From: Eremophila alpestris peregrina
Lineage: Eukaryota > Chordata > Aves > Passeriformes > Alaudidae
Length of the DNA stretch: 64,000 nt
Assembly (NCBI GenBank): GCA_009792885.1
Contig: WMCF01000032.1
Location: forward strand, 3,514,589 to 3,578,588
Direction: 5' to 3'
Part shown: piece by piece, positions 56,167 to 64,000 of the stretch
Layout: each line of letters starts with the position of its first letter
How positions within the stretch are numbered: the first letter of the stretch is position 1
Made by a program: the position numbers and the translations under genes
The notes under the pieces: model-generated
What the model saw: only the letters and a program-made list of their open reading frames with translations
Told to the model about the DNA's origin: nothing
The model's database searches: none

Positions 56167-56698
56167 GTATTTCTGGGGTCCCTCAGGTGTTGTTTCAGCC
56201 TCGGGGGGCACGTGGGTGGGGATAGGGGTGCACTGCTGTGGTGGGAGTGCTCGCAGTGGGATGTTCAGCCCTTCTCCAGCCTGTTTTTTTGTGGAATAAC
56301 ATCATTCCAGAGGTCAATGAAGGATGAAAAAGGGCAGTAGTCGCCCCTTAGGGGCTCCTGAGCTGTGCCTGTCACTGACTGGGCCACACAGGTGTTAGAT
56401 TTGGGATGGAAGTTGTGCAGATTCCAAGATTTCCCTCTGTCTGACCCTCTGATGCCCTTGAGGATCCTTTGCTTGGAAAGCAGGGAGTTGGCAACGTGGT
56501 TTGTCATTTATCCAGACCAAGGAGATCCTTGGTTTTCCTTCAGTGCAGACAACTGGGATCAAATGTGAGGCAGGAGAACCAAATTGCAGGGTCAAAAAAA
56601 AAAACCAAACCACTGGGAGTGTAAAAGTATCCTGCAATCCTCCTTGTAACCACATTTCACCCACGGGTCTTTTCCATCTCCCTCTCTCCCCACTGCAG
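56167..56698 (+). other. CACNA1H: intron (0.5 kb) after domain II S5
   Basis: The donor is GTATTT and the acceptor is CTCTCTCCCCACTGCAG ending at 56698. I see no repeat or other feature inside. Confidence 0.9.
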
Positions 56699-56816
56699 CA
56701 TCCTTGGCATGCATCTTTTTGGATGCAAGTTCAGCCTGAAAACCGACACGGGGGACACAGTTCCAGACAGGAAGAACTTTGACTCCTTGCTTTGGGCCAT
56801 TGTGACCGTGTTCCAG
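56699..56816 (+). CDS. CACNA1H: CACNA1H exon: domain II turret and pore helix
   Basis: This exon encodes window residues 724-763: ILGMHLFGCKFSLKTDTGD then TVPDRKNFDSLLWAIVTVFQ. The sequence CKFSLKTDTGDTVPDRKNF matches mammalian CACNA1H as I recall it; CACNA1G has CKFASERDGDTLPDRKNF here. This is one of the clearest paralogue-deciding stretches. The acceptor is CCCACTGCAG ending at 56698 and the donor is GTAAGC at 56817. The exon exits in phase 0. Confidence 0.96.
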
Positions 56817-58838
56817 GTAAGCTCTGCATCCTCAGGGATGTTTTAAGGGGGAAAAATAAGGAGGTTTTATTCCACAAAACTCTTCCAGGAGGTGTCAAAA
56901 GTTATTAGGGCAGAGGTGTTTCTGTGTCTAAAAGCCCTGATGGAGAAGAAATCTACTCAGAATCAGCACTGTCCAAATCTCTCACCAGTAAAAGGAGGGC
57001 ACCCACTCTTACTTTCCTTTCTGCTGCCCATCCTGCTCCTGCTGTGCAGATCTGTGTCTCCTTCACTGCCCCAAAGATGCCCTTTGTGACTGGGAGTAAC
57101 GAATCCCCTCACAAATCAGAGCTGGAGGTGCTGGGGAAGCCTTGATGTAAAAAGTTGTGTTTCCTCTGCAGCCAGGTTCTGGTTTGTGCCTGAAATTCCT
57201 GTTGGGTTCCACAACAGAGGAATCAGCTGCTGTTTCAGGGAAATTTTAAATATAAAGATTAGACTTCTGTGTTTCAAAGCTCAGGCTTTAGAATCTGAGT
57301 GCAACAAGTGTAAATAAAGTTTCTAAAGGCAGAGTAGCATCACTCAAGGTGGAAACCAGTCCAGAGCCTTCACTGTGGATATAAATTCTTACAAAGGAAC
57401 AAGGACAAATGAGCCCCAGCCTCAGAGCTTCCCGTTTTTCCCTTCCCAACACAGAGATTGCTGCATTTCTCCTCCCAGTCCCTGGGGAAATGCAGCTGGC
57501 ACAGAGCACAGAGGCTCAGTCCTGTGTCCCAGGAAGGTTATTTAGCAGCATGACTCAGTGCAGCACTCTTGTCCCCAGAGCCACCTTGGTTTAGGGGGCT
57601 TGAGGCCATTTTCATTGCAGGAATTAATGTGGAACATGGGCCTGTCATCCATTTTTCTAGAGCCCCCAGGATTTTTGAAGCTGGAGAGTGAAAATCCCTG
57701 AGGAAGATCCCTCAGAGCAAAGCTTTGCAGTGATGAGTATTTTTTTTGCCCAGTGTTTTTACCTAAAGAAAACAACTTCCCTGAGGTTCTGGAGCCACTC
57801 AATGTCATTTATCTCATTAAATATCCTGTCCCTTACCCTTTCCTTCAGCTCCAGCTGCCTTCTAAGGAGCAGCCTGAAAGGAGACAAGATCTGTGCCCTC
57901 AGATCTGTTATCTGCTGATGGTTATCAAAGGAGGCAACATCTCCACAAAGTAAATAGGATCAGGACAGTGCATCCTTCACTTTGGGATACCTTGGATCTG
58001 TTCTCTCTGGGCAGGGCAGTGCCAGACCTTCCTGCAGGGAGGGGAGGCTTGGCCAGCAGAGGTGCAAAGATCTGGACATAGGCAAATCTCCACAATGTGA
58101 GCTGAAATCACGTGCAGGGAGCTAAATAAAGGCAATTCCTGCTGCCTCATCTCACCAGACCTGCGAGAGCTTTCGCTCAGGGAAGGTCAGGAGGAGGATT
58201 TCAGTGCAGCTCAGAGGAGTGCAGGGGCTTGTTGGAACCCTGGGCACTGAGGATTTCAGGCTCTCTATGCTCACAGGCACTGACCCCCAAGAAAACTCTG
58301 CATTGGACCTGAGGCTGTGGAAAAGGCTTCCAAAAATGAGTGATAGAACTGGGATTATGGGTGTGGAGTTTGAATAGAAGTGCGTGATACCACAGGGTGG
58401 AAAACTTAGAGTTTGAGGTTTTAGAATATAGCAATAGATATAAAGCAAGGTGGAGGTTTTAGGGTGGAGGCTTGTCCTTGTTTTTCACCTTTTTGTTCAT
58501 GGTTTAGGTGGTATTTTGTAATTGGATAGAAAATCCACATTGCAGCCACGGGTGGTTGGCTATTGGGTTAAAAGTAAAAATAATTTAGGTGTCATCTCTT
58601 AATTGGACAGTTTATCCTTAAAAGGCTTTGTAGAGAGAGAAAGATGGGGCTCCATTTTTAGTTTGTTGCCTTGAAGTGCTGCAGAACTCACAGTCTGTGA
58701 GAGTGTGACACTGATAAGAATTAATAAACACCTGAGCCCCAACAAGGAATTCCATCTCACGCTTTTAATCCCGACCCTGGCACAAGGAAGATAAAAAGCA
58801 ACAGGAGCTGAGGCTCTTGCCCTGCCCTTTCCCTGCAG
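56817..58838 (+). other. CACNA1H: intron (2.0 kb) before the domain II selectivity exon
   Basis: The donor is GTAAGC and the acceptor is CTTTCCCTGCAG ending at 58838. The right third is a probable LTR (58163-58784) ending about 54 bp before the exon. From 56817 to 58160 I see nothing recognisable. Confidence 0.85.
58163..58784 (+). mobile_element. probable ERV solo LTR, sense to CACNA1H
   Basis: The run AGAATATAGCAATAGATATA, GGTGGTATTTTGTAATTGGA, ATTAATAAACACCTGAGCCC and a C-rich tail ending CCCGACCCTGGCA has the U3-R-U5 organisation of an avian LTR, with AATAAA at 58723-58728 followed by a short U5. The left end is uncertain (TGCGAGAGC at 58162 is a candidate) and I could not find a target-site duplication. 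It is sense to the gene. Confidence 0.55.
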
Positions 58839-58994
58839 ATCCTCACTCAGGAGGACTGGAACGTGGTGCTGTACAATGGGATGGCCTCCACCTCCTCCTG
58901 GGCTGCCCTCTACTTCGTGGCCCTGATGACCTTTGGCAATTACGTGCTCTTCAACCTGCTGGTGGCCATCCTGGTGGAAGGATTCCAGGCAGAG
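58839..58994 (+). CDS. CACNA1H: CACNA1H exon: domain II selectivity filter and S6
   Basis: This exon encodes window residues 764-815: [52 protein letters not shown]. Glutamate 768 in TQEDW is the domain II member of the EEDD selectivity ring. The stretch from WAALYF to [12 protein letters not shown] is S6, part of the cytoplasmic gate. The exon is phase 0 at both ends. The acceptor is CCCTGCAG ending at 58838 and the donor is GTGAGA at 58995. The last 54 bp before it are not LTR but the stretch beyond that is. Confidence 0.97.
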
Positions 58995-61571
58995 GTGAGA
59001 GCTGCAGGCTGAGGGAGGGGGAGAGAGCTGACACACACCTGTGGGGATAACCCACACCAGGGAAAACATCTACCCATGCAGTCAGCCCTGAATTTAAATG
59101 TAAGGAATGCAGATGAGCTGGGCTGGGCATGCAAAGCTCCTCTGGATCAATCTTTGCAGTTAAAGCCTGTTGGATGTGGAATGGGAATTGGGAGAATTTG
59201 ATCTCCTACACAGTCTGCTGTGTGATTTAGAAGATACAGTTTCAGATTAATTTTACTCACCAAGTGCCCCATATATCCCTTGGTTTGTGTTTCTGTGTGG
59301 TGGAACTCAGGCTTTCAATACATTCACAAGGTTTACTGAAATCCAAAGGGATTCAATCCACTGGCTTCCCTTGACCAGGGCTGGTTACCTTGTCCTGGGA
59401 GGAAATCAGGGCTGCCAAGCAGGACTTTCCCCTCATGAAGTTGTGCTGTTCATGACTCTGTATCCTGTGATCCCACATGTTCCAGCCACTTCCAGCCCTG
59501 AGGATGATCCAGGCAGGATGAGACCTGACTCTGAGTCCTGTCCCTTCCTTGAGACCCTGTCCCTTCTGGGACAAAATTCTCGGCTCTTTAGGAGGATGCT
59601 GTAAGGGGGAAGGAGGTTCTCTCTGCCCAGCAGCCTGGCAGCCTGTAGGGATCTGTGCAGGGAGCAGCTCCTGATCCTCCCCTGCCCTCTGGGAGGTTGA
59701 ACCTCGTGCTGATGTGAAGGCAGAGCTGGGCAGAGCTCTCTGAGTGCCTGATTGCTGCTCCAGACAAACAGCTGTGGTTTCCCTGCTCAGCCCTAATGGC
59801 TCCTTTCAGAGCTCTTACAGAGCATGATTGAAATGTGTGTAAGCTCTGCTTTTTCCCAGCCTGGATCGTTCACCCCAAGGGCCAGCAGCCACAGCCATGG
59901 CACTTGCAGGGCACATTTTGCTCTCCACTCCCATTTATTATCCATCCTGACATCAGGCCTGTGGGCTCGTCACTTGTCTCAGGGAGACACAAAACCCTTC
60001 TCAGCTGCTCCTCTCAAGCCTTGCACTGAGGAATGATGGAATCCTGGAATGCTTTGTGTCAGAAGGGACTTTAAAGTTTTGCTTCCAATGCCCCTGCCAT
60101 GGGCAGGGAACCTTCCAAAGAGAAATTCTCCATGGAGCTGGGTTTGCTTTTGCCATCCCTGGTTCTGCTGCTGAATTCTTGTTTTGACCTCTTTGACTTT
60201 GCCCTCTGACAGGGCATGTTCTGAGCACTGAGGGGAATTTCTCCTCCATTTGCTCAGGTGTTTCTTTTATTTGTCTGGAGAGGGACTCCTGGGAGATGTG
60301 TGCAGCTGAGAGCTGCTCTCAGCTCAGAACCATCAGCAAGGACGCTAAAAACTGTCCTGTGAATCACAGCACACACCCTCAGCCTGATCCCAGCTCCTGA
60401 TCTGCCCCTGCAGCAAGTTTGCCAGGAGTTTTCCTAGAAGAGAACAGACTTAAATGGCCACAAACCCATTTTTAGTACATTTGTGCTTACTACAAGTAGC
60501 CAGACTTCAAACAGGGCCATAATTGCATATTTGTGCTTACACCATTCCCATGTCATTTTGAAATCTCCCCCAGAGCTGCTGTGGGAGAGCAGGCAAACCT
60601 TCCAAAATTGTGCAGATCTTTCATCCACTCTGCACTGGTGTTTCTGCTCTGAAACAAAGATGAATCGGGGAGCTCGAGCCTTTCAGTCATCCTGGCTGCA
60701 GCACTCTGCAATAAATCACAGGCAAAATGAAGTTCATTGCCACTTCAGCACCGTGTCTCTGGAAGCTGTGGGGATTTGTTCAGGCACCAGGCGAAGAACT
60801 GAGCTCCTTTTTTTGGGATCAGCTCTTTAATCCAGCTGTTTGCTATCAATTTGCACAGATTTCTGAGGAATCCAGCCAGAGTCTGTCACTGCTGGAATCC
60901 CTCCCCCAGCAAGGAGAACCTGAGGATGGCTCCTCTGTCCCAGGCTGATCATTTCTGGTAGCAGAAATGCACAGAAGGGAAAATGAGCTGGACTTCCAGG
61001 AGGAAAGGCAGGGTGAGGGTGGCTGTTCCCTGCCCTGAGATGCTGCAGGGCTGCCAGGCAAACTGGCCTCATTCCCTCTGCCTCAGGTTGCCAAGAGATT
61101 TCCCAAAACAATCTGTTCCCAGCCAGCAGTGGAGAAAGCAAATCAGGGTCTCCAGATCTAAGTCAATTTTAAAGTGCTGTCAAACACAGGATTAAAACCC
61201 TCTGACATCCTTTGACATCAAACCCTAAGAGCTTTCAGCTGGGATCACAGAGAGAGCAAAGAAGGAGCCCCACCGTGCCAGGTTTTTAGTCGTTCCTGCA
61301 GTTCCAGCTGCTCTGTGATGTTTTCCCCTGGGATTTGCTGTTCCAGGAGCCTGGAGCAGTGTAAGGAAGCACAGGGACATGGTGACAACCACAGCATCGT
61401 CCTTTCTGTCCAAATGAGTGACAACAAGGGAGAGGGACTTGCCTGGGATCATTCCCAGGGTGCTCTCAGAGGGAATTTGGCACAAACCACCCACGGGGAG
61501 CAGAGGTGGCTCAGAGCTGCTGAGGAATCCTAATGAATTGGGGCTGTTAATTACCCTCCTCCTCTCTGCAG
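58995..61571 (+). other. CACNA1H: intron (2.6 kb) at the start of the II-III linker
   Basis: The donor is GTGAGA and the acceptor is TCCTCCTCTCTGCAG ending at 61571. It contains a minus-strand CR1 (60030-60118). I looked for extra II-III linker cassette exons of the kind known in CACNA1G and saw none. The rest is unremarkable. Confidence 0.85.
60030..60118 (-). mobile_element. CR1 LINE 3' fragment
   Basis: GGAATGATGGAATCCTGGAA, AGAAGGGACTTTAAAGTTTT and CCCCTGCCATGGGCAGGGAA are the reverse complement of a CR1 3' end. The copy is only about 90 bp long. Confidence 0.8.
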
Positions 61572-61662
61572 GGAGACGCCAACAGGTCAGACACAGATGA
61601 GGACAAAACATCTGCCAACTTCGAGGATGAGTTTGAGAAGCTGAAAGACCTCAGAGCAACAG
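61572..61662 (+). CDS. CACNA1H: CACNA1H exon: II-III linker, acidic start
   Basis: This exon encodes window residues 816-845 and one base of 846: GDANRSDTDEDKTSANFEDE, FEKLKDLRAT. It directly follows the S6 end (GFQAE). The first 14 residues match mammalian Cav3.2 from memory. The following FEDEFEKLKDL is a charged, probably helical stretch. The acceptor is CTCTCTGCAG ending at 61571. The donor is GTGGGG at 61663, which lacks the usual A at +3. Confidence 0.94.
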
Positions 61663-62584
61663 GTGGGGTTTTGTGTCTGCATTTTCCTGGGAGCCTGGGA
61701 GCTACAGCTCTGCTTCCACAGTGGAACAATCCAGTTTATTTGGCAATTAATCTGATTGCAAAGTCACCAGAGCAGCTCTGCAAAGTGGAGGGGATGCTTA
61801 GTGAGTGTTGATACTTCCTTGAGGGCAGATGTGCTTTTTCTAATTTAAACATCCCCAAGAATTTGTGCTGTGTCTCCTCCGTCCTCCTGCACCATTAGCA
61901 CAGAGTGCTTTGCTGACAGCAATGTTCTCACCCCACTTCTCGGCAGCCTTTCCAATCAATCATGTTCTCATCTGTTCCTTTTGGTTTCCCACACAAAATG
62001 CATTTGGGTGAGGTTTGATGGATGGAAAATGTTGCTGCTCATTTGTGTTCCGGGAGGGTCTGGCAGTCGATTTTGAGGGAAGGCCCAAACTGCTCTGGTG
62101 CACCAAAAACATGGGATTGGAGGTGACAGCCTTCACTTTGCAGCCAGAGGGGTGACAAACAGGGATCACACATTTTAACAGTGAATGATGGTAAACAGGA
62201 GCCACTTGAGCTCCTGGTTCCTTCGATTCCCAGCTTGGGCTCTGTTCAGATCCCTCCACATGCTTCCAAACCAGGATTTGTTGCAGCCAAGGAAATGCTG
62301 GTTGTGGGGAGCAGATGGAATTCAGCTGAGGAAGGGGCAGGATCATTTGCTGGGGGAGCTGAGGCAGAGCTGGATCACAGGGAGGTGAAGGAGCTGCTCA
62401 GGCTAGAGCTGAAGCAGCAAATCCCCAACACCAAGTGACCAAACACCCCCTCAAGAGATCGTGGCATTCACCTTCCAACCCCATAGGAGGGCTCTCACTT
62501 CCCACAACTCCCCTTGGCAGAGCTCCTGGGGGTCCCCAGGAGCAGTGTCCCCTCACGGGGTGTCCTGTGTCCCCCTGTGTGCAG
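61663..62584 (+). other. CACNA1H: intron (0.9 kb) inside the II-III linker
   Basis: The donor is GTGGGG and the acceptor is GTCCCCCTGTGTGCAG ending at 62584. I see no repeat. The pyrimidine tract is interrupted by GTGTG. Confidence 0.87.
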
Positions 62585-62793
62585 AGATGAAGATGTACTC
62601 GCTGGCTGTCACCCCCAACGGGCACCTGGAGGGCCGGGGGGCCGCGCCCCCGCCCATCATCATGCGCACGGCAGCCACCCCCATGCCCACCCCGAAGTGC
62701 TCCCCACACCTGGACTCCCTGCACGCCCCTGGGGACTCGAGGAGGGGCAGCAACGCCTCGCTGGACCCCACGGGCTACGACCAGAAGTCCTTG
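62585..62793 (+). CDS. CACNA1H: CACNA1H exon: II-III linker, proline/serine-rich
   Basis: This exon encodes window residues 846-915: EMKMYSLAVTPNGHLEGRGA, APPPIIMRTAATPMPTPKCS, then SLHAPGDSRRGSNASLDPTG and YDQKSL. MKMYSLAVTPNGHLEGRG and MRTAATPMPTPK are Cav3.2 landmarks. DSRRGSNAS contains an R-R-x-S basophilic kinase consensus, in a linker known in mammals to be kinase-regulated. The acceptor is GTGTGCAG ending at 62584. The donor is GTAGGT at 62794, phase 0. The next exon (expected to begin near ASLRSSPC in mammals) is not in the window. Confidence 0.94.
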
Positions 62794-62886
62794 GTAGGTT
62801 CCTGTGGCCAGCAGCTCCCCCTCAGGGAGCAGGGGGACTTTGTCTGAGGGTCGTGGGGTGTGCTGGGGGTGGAAGGGAGCCATGGG

Positions 62887-63196
62887 GATCACAGGGAATG
62901 GACCTGGCAGGGGTTGGTCCCACAGGTTTGGTGTTACCAGCACCAGCTGGGCTCAGCTGAGGGTCATGTGGGACCATTGTGACAGACGTTGCTGGGAAAT
63001 GAAAGGGAGGGTGATGGAGGTGGGAAATGAAAAGGGACCCTCAAGGATCAAAGGGAATGGCCCTTGCAGGGGTTGGTCCCACAGGTTTGGTGTTGTGAGC
63101 TCCAGCTGAGCTCAGCTCAGAGTGCACAGATGTGAGACAATTGTGACAGACGTTACTGGGAAATGAAAGGGAGGGTGGTGGAGGTGGGAAATGCAG
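62887..63196 (+). repeat. 159-bp tandem duplication
   Basis: Two head-to-tail copies start GATCA(C/A)AGGGAATGG at 62887 and 63046. They share GGGGTTGGTCCCACAGGTTT and GGAAATGAAAGGGAGGGTG. They differ at scattered sites, so the duplication is not very recent. Confidence 0.93.
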
Positions 63197-63603
63197 AAAG
63201 GCAGGAGGAGAACAGAGCTGGGGTGTGCAGTGCTGGGGCAGGGCAGTGACAGCAGAGCAGCCAAGGACAGTGATCCCATGGAAAGGGAAAACAGGGATGT
63301 ACAGGGATGTACAAACCATCTCACTGGGGAGTCATGACCTTAACAGGTCCAGTTACCCCAGTGACTCCCCAGAGGAGGAGCAGGAATCTTTTCCAATCAC
63401 ATCAGACATTTGGGATGTCCTGGAGAAGCTGCCAGGTGTTCTGTGAGGATGAGAGCTGCTTCCCACGTGGTGTTTTAGGGTTGTATCTTGAATTTGTCAT
63501 ATCAGGGGGATGAAACATTTCCCCTTGAGCTCTGGTTACAGTCCCACAGCCCTGTTGGAGGGGAAACCGAGGGAACAAGGGATGAGGGGGTCTGGAATAA
63601 GGA

Positions 63604-63666
63604 GATGGAATGAGATGATCTTCAAGGTCCCTTCCAAGCCAAGCCATTCTCTAATTCCACTATTCC
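63604..63666 (+). mobile_element. short CR1 3' tail
   Basis: GAGATGATCTTCAAGGTCCC followed by TTCCAAGCCAAGCCATTCTC and TAATTCCAC is the extreme CR1 3' end, in sense orientation. Confidence 0.8.
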
Positions 63667-64000
63667 TTTGGAAGGCTCTGAGTTCCCAAACCTTACGAGG
63701 TTGTGCCATTCAGCCCACGCCAGGATTGCACCAGGAGCTGCTGCTCTCTCTGGCAGCCGTGCCTGCAGCAGGGGCTGGGAGGGCAGCTCTGTGCACACAG
63801 AGCAGCAGAGGCAGCAGGCAGAGCGGATTCCTGCCGCTGCTCATCCCTGACACTCCTCTGCTCCGTAACGGCGAGCTCATGTTCAGATCAGGGCAGCAGA
63901 GCGTGAAGGCACCTCACGCCCAGGCACAGCCACCATCCCCCTTGCTAAGCTGCTTAGTCAACCTAATGCCTCTGACAGGAAAACAGAGCTGGCTGCTGTT

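Larger units (their letters stand above)
1..64000 (+). other. CACNA1H: CACNA1H gene body, partial (Cav3.2 T-type calcium channel alpha-1)
   Basis: Twelve exons join in frame into 915 codons of a four-domain T-type calcium channel, covering domain I S4 to the II-III linker. Cav3.2 carries low-threshold calcium current across the plasma membrane of neurons, heart and endocrine cells. I chose CACNA1H over CACNA1G and CACNA1I for three reasons. The turret after domain I S5 carries the YNLTF sequon. The domain II turret reads CKFSLKTDTGDTVPDRKNF. The start of the II-III linker reads GDANRSDTDEDKTS, followed by AVTPNGHLEGRG, as in mammalian CACNA1H from memory. All introns are GT-AG. Exon phases are continuous and there is no frameshift or internal stop. 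The promoter, the N-terminal exons, domains III-IV and the 3' end are outside the window. Confidence 0.96.
62794..64000 (+). other. CACNA1H: partial intron to the window end
   Basis: The donor is GTAGGT. A 159-bp tandem duplication lies at 62887-63196 and a short CR1 tail at 63604-63666. The last 330 bp show no repeat. No following exon is seen before the window ends. Confidence 0.83.

Noticed and set aside
58995..61571. Cassette exons of the CACNA1G type in the II-III linker
   Set aside because: I looked for an EISKRED-like segment with splice sites in this intron and found none.
1..64000. CACNA1G or CACNA1I as the gene identity
   Set aside because: The domain II turret (CKFSLKTDTGDTVPDRK) and the II-III linker start (GDANRSDTDEDKTS) match CACNA1H. 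CACNA1G differs at these points, and CACNA1I lacks these linker landmarks.
1..64000. CRISPR arrays, operons, phage, tRNA or rRNA genes
   Set aside because: The tandem arrays have no spacer structure, the DNA is spliced vertebrate sequence, and I saw no cloverleaf or rRNA segment.

Overview
This window is vertebrate genomic DNA, almost certainly from a bird. It holds twelve consecutive exons of one large gene on the + strand, separated by introns full of CR1 LINE remnants and endogenous-retrovirus LTRs. CR1 3' ends are the commonest recognisable repeat, which is typical of birds. One LTR type, present three times in the same orientation, resembles LTRs I associate with songbirds, so a passerine is likely but not proven. 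Two runs of N (4430-4652 and 42026-42356) show that this is a draft assembly.

The gene is CACNA1H, encoding the alpha-1 subunit of the T-type (low-voltage-activated) calcium channel Cav3.2. The exons join in frame into 915 complete codons plus one leading base (2,746 nt, about 4% of the window). They start in the S4 voltage sensor of domain I and end inside the domain II-III cytoplasmic linker. In order they encode: domain I S4 (169-266), S4-S5 linker and S5 (5432-5591), the cysteine-rich extracellular turret (12824-13136), the pore loop with the domain I selectivity glutamate and the start of S6 (24563-24655), the end of S6 with the gating brake and polyhistidine loop (25454-26213), the rest of the I-II loop and domain II S1 (30878-31287), II S2-S3 (54637-54788), II S4-S5 (55981-56166), the II turret (56699-56816), the II selectivity glutamate and S6 (58839-58994), and two II-III linker exons (61572-61662 and 62585-62793). 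Every junction is GT-AG and the phases match throughout. The 5' and 3' parts of the gene lie outside the window.

The introns hold no second gene that I can recognise. They contain more than twenty CR1 fragments, three antisense solo LTRs of one family (two inserted inside older CR1 copies), two probable sense LTRs that end roughly 50-70 bp before exons at 12824 and 58839, and many tandem arrays. Several arrays lie against splice sites: about 14 units start 50 bp after the first exon, a 57-59 bp array carrying GTAAGT motifs follows the exon at 25454-26213, and an approximately 780-bp CTCTCAG-rich array precedes the exon at 30878. The largest intron (31288-54636, 23.3 kb) separates domain II S1 from S2.

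I found no previously undescribed biological system. The points most worth following are the in-frame open repeat array before the exon at 30878, sense LTR polyadenylation signals just upstream of two exons, a 26-bp-stem intronic hairpin at 50733-50796, and a lysine/arginine block in the I-II loop that I do not recall from mammalian CACNA1H.
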